From Muribaculaceae bacterium (GTDB taxonomy: Bacteria > Bacteroidota > Bacteroidia > Bacteroidales > Muribaculaceae), in assembly GCA_029057985.1 (NCBI GenBank), contig JAIDYR010000065.1:1-54826 (forward strand): 54,826 bases of DNA, in the 5' to 3' direction. The stretch's first letter is position 1. Each line of letters opens with the position of its first letter. The notes beneath the pieces are model-generated. The model was not told the DNA's origin, did no database searches, and saw only the letters and a list, made by a program, of their open reading frames with translations. The position numbers were made by a program, and so were the translations under genes. This document shows, in pieces, positions 1 to 8,739 of the stretch.

Positions 1-207
1 TATTGGCTCTACACCGAGCCAACGGATATGCGCAAGAGTTTTCATACACTCTCAGGAGTTGTACGCGACCGGATGGGCCGCAATCCCCTTGACGGAGATG
101 TGTATATCTTCATCAACCGCAACCGCAACCGTATGAAACTGCTTCATTGGGAACCGTATGCTTACGTTTTCTTCCGAAAAATTAATAATTTTGCAGTTGC
201 TAGTTGA
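1..207 (+). pseudogene. IS66-family accessory protein Orf2 (TnpB) remnant
   Basis: Frame 1 is open from the window edge to a TGA at 205-207. The peptide carries IS66 Orf2 hallmarks: DMRKSFHTLSGVVRDRM, then GDVYIFINRNRNRMKLLHWE. In intact members about 20 more residues (a GGFVLYYKRLE-like end) follow the LLHWE block. Here the frame changes to an unrelated short tail and stops, so the copy is truncated at its 3' end as well as cut by the window. No other IS66 gene follows in the next 250 bases. It marks past transposon activity next to the stress gene downstream. Confidence 0.75.
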
Positions 208-407
208 GAGTAGGCTTTGATATTTTGCAATTTTATGGTGGAATATTTGGTGGTTTGGAGAGAATTGTTTAATTTTATTGCGAATTATGGGGGAGTCTAT
301 GGGAGGATGTTTTTTGAGGAAAATATTGGCGGTGGCTCAGTTAATTGAGGCCGTGAAATTGTGGTGAAATTTCCTCCTTGCGAGGACCAATCCCCACATA
401 CTTCATG

Positions 408-449
408 ACGGCGGGGGCGTAGGTTCGATCCCCGCCGTTTTTATTTTTT
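408..449 (+). terminator. strong hairpin plus T-tract
   Basis: A perfect 9-bp GC-rich stem (408-416 with 430-438) closes a 13-nt loop and runs into a T-rich tract (438-450), the form of an intrinsic terminator. It lies 20-60 bases upstream of the start at 471, so it would end transcription from the IS66 side or act as an attenuator. The rest of the gene-free stretch 208-470 shows only AT-rich sequence and a small CCTC/GAGG hairpin near 372-384. Confidence 0.6.
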
Positions 450-470
450 TTACACCCTTATATATTTCCC

Positions 471-2807
471 ATGATGACATCTGATTCTATATCTTCTGGC
501 TCTGTAGCCGGCCTCGGGCCTTCTTCTGTCGAGTCTCTGATTCGTGTAGCCTTGCGTTACAACGGCCTTTTTCTGAATGTCGAGAAAGATGAAATAGATA
601 TGCGGTCGCCGGTTTCTGTGGAGGTCAAGGCGTTCGTAAGCCGATTGAATGAGATTGGATTCAGTATTTCTGAAGAACTGCTTCATGCTCTCAACGGGTT
701 GACGTGTGAGATGCTTGCTTCGATCACACAGGTCATTGAGAATATCATGGGTGTAAATCTGAATTGGGCGCCGCTCATCAAAGGTTGGGATGTGCCGACA
801 GGTGATTCCCGCTATGCCGTATTAGGCGTGTATTTTTCAAACGATTTTGCCGGTGGACGACTTAGGGACTCTAAAGAAGGGCCTATCCTCCAATGCGGTC
901 ATTTAATTCCGAAGGATTTGTTCACCCTTGAGCGTTATAATGGTTGCCCTTATTGCGGTAAACCTTTCGAGACTGCTGATTTCATCTATATAGGTCAAGG
1001 CAGCGTGCTGAAAGAGTTGCGTCTCCTGACCCCGGCTGATATGCATGAGATTTTCAACTCACTGCTCGGTTCTCCTGCTCCTCTCGACGCTACCATGAGA
1101 GATTCGCTCGAGAAATTGCTTAAAATCTTCCCATTGCCGCAAAATTTCCGGATAGAGATGAAGGAAACGGCTATGCTCGTTATCGATACTCTTGTCAGAC
1201 TCGGGAGGGAGAGTGAGGCGCTGGCGTTGATTAAGACTCCGACTGATATACTCAGATATCTATGGTATAAAAAGACCGGCTACGTTCAGATAATTCGTCC
1301 CCGCACGATATTGGATGCAACCCGAAAGTCAGCGAATCGAACGGAATTCTACTATAATAGAGGCACTGTAAGACGCGATGCAAAAAAGCGGGAATTGCGC
1401 CTTAAGTATAATCGGCGGGAGTGTCTGCGTGTAGCGCGATGGCTGAATGCTCTCCCGTTGCCTGCCCGGCAGGCGGCAGAGATGATGCATACTCACCGCG
1501 GGATGTGGGTAAGGATGATCCGGGCCTTACGCTTGGGTGAATATTCCCGGAAGAAAGGATTTGAGCATTTGGCTGAGATTCTCGACGTCTTTTACAAAGA
1601 GAAGTATTCCACATGGCAAGGTCGCGTGGATCGGGCGTGTGAGGCGGGAGATGCCGATAAGACACTCGAATTGCTCAAAGAGCGTCCAGGTGTGTTTGCC
1701 CGCTGCCTCTTCGCGATGATGATGAGATTCGGAGCGCAGCGCGTATTGGCCGCTTTCAGTGAGATTTCAGATTCATTGCCACTCCGGCTGCTTATTTCGC
1801 TCAGCAATGCTGCCGAAGTCTATTTCATTCCGTCAATGATCCGCATGTGCCGTCCATCAATAGGGAAAAGGATTCCAATTCCTTTCAATCGGAAGTTGTA
1901 TTATTTATCCCCAAAGGAGCGTCAGGATATGGCCAATGCGGTAGAAAATATTTGCAGGGAATCAATAACCCGGCGCTTCGCCTCCTCAGTGCCGGAGCGA
2001 TCGATAGGGGAGAGCGCTACAATCTATATAGAACCGTGTCTTTATGAGATTCCGGTGAGCGTTGCCGACCGAACTACCTCGATTCAGTCTACTTCCGATG
2101 CGCTTATGGGGATGTCCATCCCTGTAGAAGGGGACACCGTAAGGATATTCCTGCATTGGGGCGAAGGCCTTCCGGCGCAACTTATGAATATGGATATTGC
2201 GTGCAGGGTGATCATGGAGGATGGTCGGGAGGATGACTGCTATTCGTTTAACTTTAAATGTGTCGGAGCCATGCACTCCGGAGATATAGGGGGGATTCCC
2301 GACAAGGTCGGGACAGTCGAATATATTGATCTGTCGCTTCCTGAACTGGATGCAGCCGGAGCCAAATATGTCATCTTCGTAGGAAATGCCTACGATGTGG
2401 GGCCGGAATTGACAGATCCGGTGATGGGCTGGATGAATTCCGCCAATCCGATGAAGATTTCGGAAGAGACGGGGGTAGCCTACGATCCTTCGTGTGTGCG
2501 GCATTTCGTGCGCATCCGATCGGAATATCTTTTGAAAGGGATGGCATTTGGAGTGTTGGAAGTATCGAAGCGCCGGATTATATGGATGGAGTTGCCCTAT
2601 ATGTCGCGAAGTCTCTATGGCCTTAAAAGTAATTGGGTCAACTCTCTTCTTGAGCGTCTGTCAAATAAAATGTCGGTCGGGGAGCTTCTCGATCTTAAAG
2701 CCTCGGCGCAGGGCCTGACGAAAGTCGATGATCCCGATTCCGCTACAGAATCCTATACCTGCGAATGGGCGCTTAATCCGGCAGCGGTAAGCGTATTGCT
2801 TGGTTGA
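471..2807 (+). CDS. RING-like zinc and TerD-like domain protein (MXAN_6230/SCO0854-like)
   Basis: A 778-aa soluble protein. A zinc-binding knuckle of RING or zinc-ribbon type is visible at residues 142-162 (C142, H144, C159, C162). A long helical, Arg-rich middle (about 200-500) follows. Residues about 550-710 resemble the TerD fold, with VRIFLHW, MDIACRV and the MHSGD motif at 601-605, which in TerD proteins lies in the calcium-binding region. This order matches the MXAN_6230/SCO0854 family, associated with Ter-type chemical or phage stress modules. No other ter gene is in the window. The first of two adjacent Met codons is used; no Shine-Dalgarno is seen, as is usual here. The role in stress response is inferred from the TerD-like part only. 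Confidence 0.65.
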   Translation: MMTSDSISSGSVAGLGPSSVESLIRVALRYNGLFLNVEKDEIDMRSPVSVEVKAFVSRLNEIGFSISEELLHALNGLTCEMLASITQVIENIMGVNLNWAPLIKGWDVPTGDSRYAVLGVYFSNDFAGGRLRDSKEGPILQCGHLIPKDLFTLERYNGCPYCGKPFETADFIYIGQGSVLKELRLLTPADMHEIFNSLLGSPAPLDATMRDSLEKLLKIFPLPQNFRIEMKETAMLVIDTLVRLGRESEALALIKTPTDILRYLWYKKTGYVQIIRPRTILDATRKSANRTEFYYNRGTVRRDAKKRELRLKYNRRECLRVARWLNALPLPARQAAEMMHTHRGMWVRMIRALRLGEYSRKKGFEHLAEILDVFYKEKYSTWQGRVDRACEAGDADKTLELLKERPGVFARCLFAMMMRFGAQRVLAAFSEISDSLPLRLLISLSNAAEVYFIPSMIRMCRPSIGKRIPIPFNRKLYYLSPKERQDMANAVENICRESITRRFASSVPERSIGESATIYIEPCLYEIPVSVADRTTSIQSTSDALMGMSIPVEGDTVRIFLHWGEGLPAQLMNMDIACRVIMEDGREDDCYSFNFKCVGAMHSGDIGGIPDKVGTVEYIDLSLPELDAAGAKYVIFVGNAYDVGPELTDPVMGWMNSANPMKISEETGVAYDPSCVRHFVRIRSEYLLKGMAFGVLEVSKRRIIWMELPYMSRSLYGLKSNWVNSLLERLSNKMSVGELLDLKASAQGLTKVDDPDSATESYTCEWALNPAAVSVLLG

Positions 2808-2811
2808 TCCT

Positions 2812-3846
2812 ATGGCTCACGATTTGGAATCAGGCATGAAAACAGGAATTAAATCGCGCGCTTCGAATATCGAATTGCTGAGAATCATCAGCATGATGAT
2901 GGTGGTCATCGTGCATCTCGACGGAGGATGCCTGAGCATCCCGAATCTCGAAGGCGACTGGGGGCGGATGGATGTCCGTGCGTTCTGGCGACTCGGTGTG
3001 GAATCGTTGGCATTTATCGGCGTGAACTGCTTTACGCTGATATCCGGGTATTTCGGGATACGCCTGCGTTGGAAGAGTGTTGCGTCCTATCTACTTCAAT
3101 GTCTGTTTTATGCCTTAGGTATCTATGCGGTCATCTGCACTATCACACCGACCATGTTTTCATGGAGCGGATTGGCCGACAATTGCATGGTGCTGACGCA
3201 TACAGATCTATGGTATGTGCCGGCCTATTTCATTCTGATGTTGCTGAGTCCGGTGATCAACGGCGGATTCGACAGCATGTCGCGTCGGCGCGGTATGCTT
3301 CTGACGGGTGCGTTCGTAATATTCAATTTATGGGCAGGATGGTGGTGGGGAGGAAAATTCAACGCCTCGGGATATACTGCCTGGCAACTCGTGATGATGT
3401 ACTGCATCGGGCGCGTCATATCCTCCTATAAAGAGGATATATTAAAAATAAGTAGCGGTTGGATATGGATGGGCATCTATCTGCTATGCTCTTTGGCAAC
3501 AGTCTTGCTCGGCGTCTATGATTTCCGTCGGGCATACTCATATAATCAACCATTTGTAATTCTCGCCTCCGTCTCATTCTTCCTGTTCTTCATATCGTTG
3601 AAATTCCGTTCAGGAATAGTCAATTACGCTGCTAAATCCGCCTTTGCTGTCTATCTTCTTCATAAATCCCCCCTTATCTGGGGTCGCTATCTTCGCCCGG
3701 CCATAGTTCAACTATGGGTGCAGACGACGCTCGCTGAATTTTCTTTTATAATTATCGGGATTACTGTAGCAATATATATTTCTGCTATGATCATCGATAC
3801 CATTCGCCGGTATTTATCAGGTATTATATGTAGGTCGCTAAAATAA
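2812..3846 (+). CDS. acyltransferase-3 family integral membrane protein
   Basis: About 344 aa with roughly ten hydrophobic segments. The N-terminus SNIELLRIISMMMVVIVH is the hallmark first helix of acyltransferase family 3, whose conserved His acts in transfer of acetyl or other acyl groups to sugars of surface polysaccharides or LPS. WYVPAYFILMLLSPVIN is the usual periplasmic/membrane motif. I chose the ATG at 2812, five bases after the upstream stop codon; an in-frame TTG at 2800 would overlap the upstream gene and is less likely, and ATG 2836 is a further option. Close spacing suggests co-transcription with the RING/TerD-like gene. The substrate cannot be read from sequence. Confidence 0.8.
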   Translation: MAHDLESGMKTGIKSRASNIELLRIISMMMVVIVHLDGGCLSIPNLEGDWGRMDVRAFWRLGVESLAFIGVNCFTLISGYFGIRLRWKSVASYLLQCLFYALGIYAVICTITPTMFSWSGLADNCMVLTHTDLWYVPAYFILMLLSPVINGGFDSMSRRRGMLLTGAFVIFNLWAGWWWGGKFNASGYTAWQLVMMYCIGRVISSYKEDILKISSGWIWMGIYLLCSLATVLLGVYDFRRAYSYNQPFVILASVSFFLFFISLKFRSGIVNYAAKSAFAVYLLHKSPLIWGRYLRPAIVQLWVQTTLAEFSFIIIGITVAIYISAMIIDTIRRYLSGIICRSLK

Positions 3847-3920
3847 ATTCTTTTGTGTGTCAATTAATAACACATATTTTCCCGGGGTTAAAATAGGATG
3901 CTCGCCAATCTATGGAAAGA

Positions 3921-4850
3921 TCAGTGCGGAGATGCATATGATATTGAATCAGGATGAAAGATGAGAGAATCTGAACTTGGAGTGTTTGCGATGAAATAGC
4001 CCAGACATGGACGTGCAGAAACATTCGTATCTGCTGAGAGGGGCGACGTGACGAACATAGCGGGGCCGTTGCTGTCGTTGGAGAGAGCTTCGAGGTAATC
4101 GTGCATCGCGCGGGATATGCGGGATATGCTGATTGTGATTTTGTCGCCTGCGTGCAAAGCGGTCTTTTCGTCTTCAGCGTCAAGGTCGCGGCGGGTGGTC
4201 ATTGCAAAGAATGTCATTATCCCATTCTGTGACGTGCGGGAAGATTGTTCGCTCCATTGATAAATCTTACCGTTACGGTAGACTTTCACCCAATAACATT
4301 CTTCCGAATCCGGAGAATAGGATGCCGAACGATACCTGCATTGAAGGACAGCCACGTCATCGTAGGGCATTTTGATCCACGAAAACTCTGAAGATATTAT
4401 CTTCACTTCAGGATACATCCTTGCCTCGGCTGAATGTAGCAGACCTGCATGCTCGACGCTCAGACGATAATCATGTTGGATTACTCCCCCTTCCCTGCTT
4501 TTGAATACTCCCTCGGAATCAGGATATAATGGAAAAGTCTCTCCTGTCGTCAGATCCGTCATGTAGACTGTCGCGTCTGTCAATCGAGTAGCTTCTGAAA
4601 GCGGACTATCCATAGGGACGGTAAGCGATACCTGACAAGTCGCCTTCTCCGGAGTCACTTGCGCTTCTATGACGGTTAATGGAGGAATATCGTGATATTT
4701 GAAATCCAGTTCTTTTTCGCATGATATCAGGCAAAACGAAAGAGAAATGATGCCGACGACAAATATTCGGAAAAAAGGGAGATTTCTTAGGGCTGGATTC
4801 CCCTTACAGCCGGTGAGATTCGGAATATAATCAAAAGGGATTGGTTTCAT
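3921..4850 (-). CDS. DUF4249 family lipoprotein
   Basis: A 309-aa protein whose N-terminal hydrophobic stretch ends in LISCEKE, a lipobox for export and lipidation at the outer membrane. The body (beta-rich, VIEAQVTP, DATVYMTD, YRLSVEHAG, then CYWVKVYRNG) follows the DUF4249 pattern: surface lipoproteins encoded beside TonB receptors in Bacteroidota. The start ATG at 4850 lies five bases after the receptor stop codon; a longer in-frame reading to 4919 overlaps the receptor and lacks a signal sequence at its start, so I reject it. Probably a substrate-binding partner of the receptor; the ligand is unknown. Confidence 0.85.
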   Translation of the reverse strand: MKPIPFDYIPNLTGCKGNPALRNLPFFRIFVVGIISLSFCLISCEKELDFKYHDIPPLTVIEAQVTPEKATCQVSLTVPMDSPLSEATRLTDATVYMTDLTTGETFPLYPDSEGVFKSREGGVIQHDYRLSVEHAGLLHSAEARMYPEVKIISSEFSWIKMPYDDVAVLQCRYRSASYSPDSEECYWVKVYRNGKIYQWSEQSSRTSQNGIMTFFAMTTRRDLDAEDEKTALHAGDKITISISRISRAMHDYLEALSNDSNGPAMFVTSPLSADTNVSARPCLGYFIANTPSSDSLIFHPDSISYASPH

Positions 4851-4855
4851 ATCGC

Positions 4856-6946
4856 TCAGAATTGAAGTGTATAGGAAACGGAAGGGATAATGCCGTACAT
4901 GGCCTGCTGAACCGCGCATGTACCTGACGGCTTCTCAGGATCATCCCGGAAATATACTACATAGGGATTATAACGGCAATAAGCATTGAAGACACCTATT
5001 GTCCATTGATAGGTCAGTTTAGGGCCCTTATGTGTATATGTAGCAGATAGATCAAGACGATGGGTAGGCGGAGTCCTATAACTATTTCGTGCTGAATAAT
5101 AATAACAAGTCACTCCTGCCACGGTATACTTTACGTCGGGTGCAGTCAATGGTTGGCCGGAAGAGAAAATCCATGATCCTGAAAGATTCCATCGGTCGGT
5201 CAGCCGGAATATGGAAGTGATTGCAAGATCATGTCGGCGGTCGGATGTGGCGTCATACCATTTTCCGTCGTTGATGCCGTCTATGCGCGTCTGTGTGCGG
5301 GAGATTGTATAGGAGATCCAACCCGTAAGTCTGCCTGTATTTTTTCTTATCATGAATTCTCCGCCGTAGCCACGTCCGCGACCTCCCAGAATTATATCCT
5401 GGAGGTTTATGTCGGAAAACGAATTTTTACCATCGCGGTAATCATAGACATTACTCATGCGGCGGAAATATCCTTCTGCCGACCAATCCCAGTCGCCATC
5501 GGTCGTCATCCCGGTATAACCGATAGAGCATTGCACCGTACGCTCCGGCCGTACCTCATCCGAAGTCAGAGCATATCGGTCAAAAGGGAAACTCGTAGTG
5601 CCGGAGCGTATGGCATGTAGATTCTGCGATGCTATTCCGACTCCGGCTTTCAGACTTTGGGAATCCGACAGTTGCCAAAGCAGGCTGAAACGCGGTTCAG
5701 GATTGAAATATGTGTGGCTACCGGCTGCCGGAAGAGTCCGGCCGACAGCTATGAATTCCCGGAAAGCCGGCGATGTAAGCACCGAACTAAGGTTGAATCT
5801 GACTCCCACATTCATTTCCCATCGCTCGGCCGGACGCCCCGAATAATTTATCCAGAGGGCATTTCCCAAAAGAGATCTGATGTCTTTTTCGAATGAACCA
5901 TTTGCAGTCCATTCGCCTGACATGACCCGGAGAAGCTCCGAATGTAAGCCTATATCAAGATTATGTCCGGCGGCAATTCTTACCTGTGCCACTTCATTGA
6001 CTGAGTAGGAATGAATGAATTCCCTCATCTCTTCGTTCATGTCCATGACGGACATTCCCATTTTGGGGTTGAAACGGTCAAGGGCTACTGTAGTGGTGAA
6101 TCTGAGGGAAGATGAAGGAGTCGCTACCCAATTTACGGAAGCTCCGAGGTTGCCCCAATAGAACCCCATCACATTATGGATAGCCATATTGTCATGGCTT
6201 ATGAAGAAGGATCCGTCGATAAGATGTCTTTCAGAGGGTCGGAAGCGTAACTTTGCCGATACGTCATAAAAATTCATGACGGTCGAGCGATATTTGGGTA
6301 TCATTTTAAGAAAAGCATCTACGTATGAACGTCTGGCAGCAACGGCCAGCGACAACCGATCCTTTATGATAGGACCGGATCCGTTGATTTTCGCTGCGAG
6401 AATACCGATAGTTCCCGCCCCATGCCACTCTTCCATATCCCCGGCTGCCAGCGAGGTTTCCAATACTCCTGAGACAGCTCCGCCATAAGCCGCCGGGAAA
6501 GGTCCCTTGTAAAGCGATGCATGACCCAGCGCCCGGTCGTTGAATGTCGAGAAGATGCCCATGACGTGAGAAGGATTAAAGAGAGGGATGCCATCGAGAG
6601 TGACGAGATTCTGAGCCGCAGTCCCTCCTCGAACTTCAAAACCACCCCCACCGTCTCCCTCGCTTCTTACTCCCGGCAGCAGGGCTATTGCTTTGATAAT
6701 ATCAGTTTCGCCTCCCAGAGAAGGTGTAAGTGCCATTCTGGAAAGTTCAAGACGTTCAACTCCCACCTGACCCTCCTCTATGCGTTGGCGAGCGGACATT
6801 CCGGTGACGACGATTTCCTCCAGTTGCTGTTCCCTCAGGGAATCAGGAATGGCGGGATCTCCTTTCTGTGCCATGGTAGCTACGCTCCATAGCACCATCG
6901 TAATCAGTGCGGCAATCCTCCATATATTCTTACAGCTATTCATCAT
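4856..6946 (-). CDS. TonB-dependent outer-membrane receptor
   Basis: A 696-aa receptor. A signal peptide (residues 1-26, ending VATMAQ) is followed by a TonB-box-like stretch EEIVVTGM, the plug domain (PGVRSEGDGGGGFEVRGG, then VTLDGIPLFNPSH) and a C-terminal 22-strand-type barrel ending in the aromatic strand PSVSYTLQF. It lacks the N-terminal carboxypeptidase-regulatory-like domain common in SusC proteins, so it is a plain receptor. It forms an operon with the DUF4249 lipoprotein 5 bases downstream and starts 1 base after the aat stop. No FecR/sigma pair is nearby. The ligand cannot be told from sequence. Confidence 0.9.
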   Translation of the reverse strand: MMNSCKNIWRIAALITMVLWSVATMAQKGDPAIPDSLREQQLEEIVVTGMSARQRIEEGQVGVERLELSRMALTPSLGGETDIIKAIALLPGVRSEGDGGGGFEVRGGTAAQNLVTLDGIPLFNPSHVMGIFSTFNDRALGHASLYKGPFPAAYGGAVSGVLETSLAAGDMEEWHGAGTIGILAAKINGSGPIIKDRLSLAVAARRSYVDAFLKMIPKYRSTVMNFYDVSAKLRFRPSERHLIDGSFFISHDNMAIHNVMGFYWGNLGASVNWVATPSSSLRFTTTVALDRFNPKMGMSVMDMNEEMREFIHSYSVNEVAQVRIAAGHNLDIGLHSELLRVMSGEWTANGSFEKDIRSLLGNALWINYSGRPAERWEMNVGVRFNLSSVLTSPAFREFIAVGRTLPAAGSHTYFNPEPRFSLLWQLSDSQSLKAGVGIASQNLHAIRSGTTSFPFDRYALTSDEVRPERTVQCSIGYTGMTTDGDWDWSAEGYFRRMSNVYDYRDGKNSFSDINLQDIILGGRGRGYGGEFMIRKNTGRLTGWISYTISRTQTRIDGINDGKWYDATSDRRHDLAITSIFRLTDRWNLSGSWIFSSGQPLTAPDVKYTVAGVTCYYYSARNSYRTPPTHRLDLSATYTHKGPKLTYQWTIGVFNAYCRYNPYVVYFRDDPEKPSGTCAVQQAMYGIIPSVSYTLQF

Positions 6947-6947
6947 T

Positions 6948-7619
6948 TTATTCCGCAGGATGAAGATAAGAGAGATAGAAGATGTAAGGGAAATGACGCC
7001 CTCCCATGGATTTCAGATGAGGAGTCTCAAACTGGCAATCGATGAGAAATCCCGAATTGCTATCCGTGGTCCGGCTCAAAGTCCGCGCAAGATGGATAAG
7101 AGCCAGTTTGCTACCATTGGGGACCCGGGAAAACATACTCTCTCCGCAGAAGACCTTTCCGACAGTCACTCCATAAAGCCCTCCTGCGAGTTTCTCACCC
7201 TCCCATACCTCCACGCTCATCGCATGCCCGAGTTCGTGCAATCGTGTATAAGCCTCCGTCATATCCACCCCGAGCCATGCACCTTCATGTTCATAGCGAG
7301 AATCAACTGATCCGCACGCTTCTATGACCTCCCGGAAGGCTTCGTTGAACGTGACCCGGTATCGTCCGCTGTTGATAAGTGTCCGCATGGAATGGGAGAC
7401 ATGTATCTCCTCGGGGAATATCACGAAGCGATCCATCGGACAATACCATAACGGAAACGGCCAATCCCGGAAACTGAACCATGGAAATATCCCCTTGGAA
7501 TAAGCTTCGAGCAGTCGACCGACCGAAAGATCAGCGCCCATAGCCAGCTGATCATCATCGCGCTCATCAAGAGGATTCGGAAATGGCTCCTTTGTAGATA
7601 TAAAGGGTATGGAATGCAC
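6948..7619 (-). CDS. aat: leucyl/phenylalanyl-tRNA--protein transferase
   Basis: A 223-aa enzyme of normal length. It transfers Leu or Phe from charged tRNA to proteins with N-terminal Arg or Lys, making N-degrons that ClpS delivers to ClpA. Recognisable blocks: GADLSVGRLLEAYSKGIFPW, WYCPMDRFV, VTFNEAFREVIEAC, GGLYGVTVGKVFCGESMFS and FLIDCQFETPHLKSMG. The reading starts at a GTG at 7619; no in-frame ATG exists until inside the conserved GADLS block. clpA and clpS lie on the same strand 10 kb away, with the AT-rich retron island between them. The gene is followed after 1 base by the TonB receptor. Confidence 0.95.
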   Translation of the reverse strand: MHSIPFISTKEPFPNPLDERDDDQLAMGADLSVGRLLEAYSKGIFPWFSFRDWPFPLWYCPMDRFVIFPEEIHVSHSMRTLINSGRYRVTFNEAFREVIEACGSVDSRYEHEGAWLGVDMTEAYTRLHELGHAMSVEVWEGEKLAGGLYGVTVGKVFCGESMFSRVPNGSKLALIHLARTLSRTTDSNSGFLIDCQFETPHLKSMGGRHFPYIFYLSYLHPAE

Positions 7620-7626
7620 TGTATTT

Positions 7627-7651
7627 AGTTAATAGTTAATAGTTAATAGTT
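7627..7651. repeat. tandem heptamer AGTTAAT, about 3.5 copies
   Basis: Three and a half head-to-tail copies of AGTTAAT lie between the aat start and the island. Similar TTAACTATTAA-type sequence occurs at 38100-38126. It overlaps the stop codon of the WYL C-terminal remnant. It is too short and simple to call a CRISPR or an attachment site. Confidence 0.8.
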
Positions 7652-7854
7652 GAGGAGGGTTTAGGAGTCTGAATGGTAGAATAGATATCAAGTGTATGCT
7701 TTAGTCGGTCTGTGAGATTCTTGATTATATTTTTAGGGTTGACAACTATCATTTCAGGACCATAATCTAATAAAGCACGCATTAATTCATAGTTTTCTTT
7801 GCACTTAATTTTGAAGAATACTCCCCTCTTTAATTGGGGAAATTGGTCCCTTAA
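7636..7854 (-). pseudogene. C-terminal part of the WYL regulator beyond an in-frame stop
   Basis: Directly after the TAA at 7855-7857 the same frame stays open for 72 more codons to a TAA at 7636-7638. The peptide (LRDQFPQLKRGVFFKIKC, then ENYELMRALLDYGPEM and IVVNPKNIIKNLTDRL) looks like the C-terminal extension that normally follows the PLHGSQ block in WYL regulators, where a beta hairpin is followed by a helix ending in a stretch like LLSFG-VVVLEP. So one 361-codon gene appears to be split by one stop codon. A nonsense mutation, a sequencing error or readthrough are all possible. Confidence 0.7.
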
Positions 7855-8724
7855 TTAAAGTTCTGTTTCTCCCCGTATTTGAGTTTGCGAGCCATGGAGA
7901 GGTTTAGACATAACAAACCCCTTCGAATTATCAGATACCCAAAACGTTATTTCCAAAAGAGGAGTATCTTCAAAGTAAGTAACGCCGATAATGTCATCAT
8001 ACCTATCATCCAGATTATCGGGGATATCTACTCTTTTATAAGTATGATTCTCAGAGAAATCTTCTATTCTGTCGAGGGCAAAAGTCAGAATTTTCCCTGT
8101 GTCGCAAGCTCCTGCTATCAGAAACCATCTGTTGTTGTATTCTTTCAATAAGAAAGGAGTTACAGCTACTGATTCTCCTTCCGATTTGGAATAGGGGTGA
8201 TATATCAGATTGAGTACCTGATTTAAGCGGATAGCACTAAATAGCCTTCCGAATAAATCATAATCTGATATTAAGTTCTTAGAAAAATGGATTATACGTC
8301 GAGGAGTTTCTATCTTAAAACTTTCGCACATATCATTAATCCATTCAAAGCTTTCGATGCCTTCCATGCTTCCCAGCATTTCAAGAGAAGTAGATAAGAC
8401 TAACTTCTCATTGTAGGTCAATTTAGGCTTAAAGATGGAAAATGTCGGATCAACATATCGAAGGCAACGTTTGCGGTAAACGCGATCATTCTTATCCGTG
8501 GCATCTACCCAATACTCTTCCAATTCAGCGTCAAAAGGACTATCATATTCAAGATAATTAATATCTTTCTCTATGCATCTTTTCGAGACCGGGCAATAAC
8601 CTAATTCTCCAAGTTCAAGGTTTATCCTGTCAGTTATATCCTGAATGGAGTATGCCTTATGTCGATTGGCAAGAAGCCTATCGATCAAGGCGTAGCGGGT
8701 CATGGCATTTTTATTTAAGGGCAT
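7855..8724 (-). CDS. WYL-domain transcriptional regulator (C-terminus cut by in-frame stop)
   Basis: A 289-aa protein. Residues 5-60 form a winged-helix-like region (RYALIDRLLANRHKAYSI, then a recognition-type helix CIEKDINYLEYD). Residues about 165-225 form the WYL domain: NQVLNLIYHPYSKSEGE, TPFLLKEYNNRWFLIAGA and FALDRIEDF. WYL proteins bind nucleic-acid or nucleotide ligands and often control defence islands. Family members are usually about 330-360 aa; this one ends at residue 289 in an in-frame TAA, and the missing part is encoded just beyond it. It is the last gene of the retron operon, 15 bases after the TPR-OB gene. An alternative start is Met8 at 8703. Confidence 0.85.
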   Translation of the reverse strand: MPLNKNAMTRYALIDRLLANRHKAYSIQDITDRINLELGELGYCPVSKRCIEKDINYLEYDSPFDAELEEYWVDATDKNDRVYRKRCLRYVDPTFSIFKPKLTYNEKLVLSTSLEMLGSMEGIESFEWINDMCESFKIETPRRIIHFSKNLISDYDLFGRLFSAIRLNQVLNLIYHPYSKSEGESVAVTPFLLKEYNNRWFLIAGACDTGKILTFALDRIEDFSENHTYKRVDIPDNLDDRYDDIIGVTYFEDTPLLEITFWVSDNSKGFVMSKPLHGSQTQIRGETEL

Positions 8725-8739
8725 AAAATATAAATCTTG

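Noticed and set aside
419..435. GGTTCGATCC, the T-loop signature of a tRNA
   Set aside because: The supposed T-stem has a mismatch, and no acceptor, D or anticodon arm can be built around it. The bases are better explained by the perfect terminator-like stem 408-438.
7627..7651. AGTTAAT tandem repeat as CRISPR
   Set aside because: Seven-base units without spacers; no cas gene in the window.
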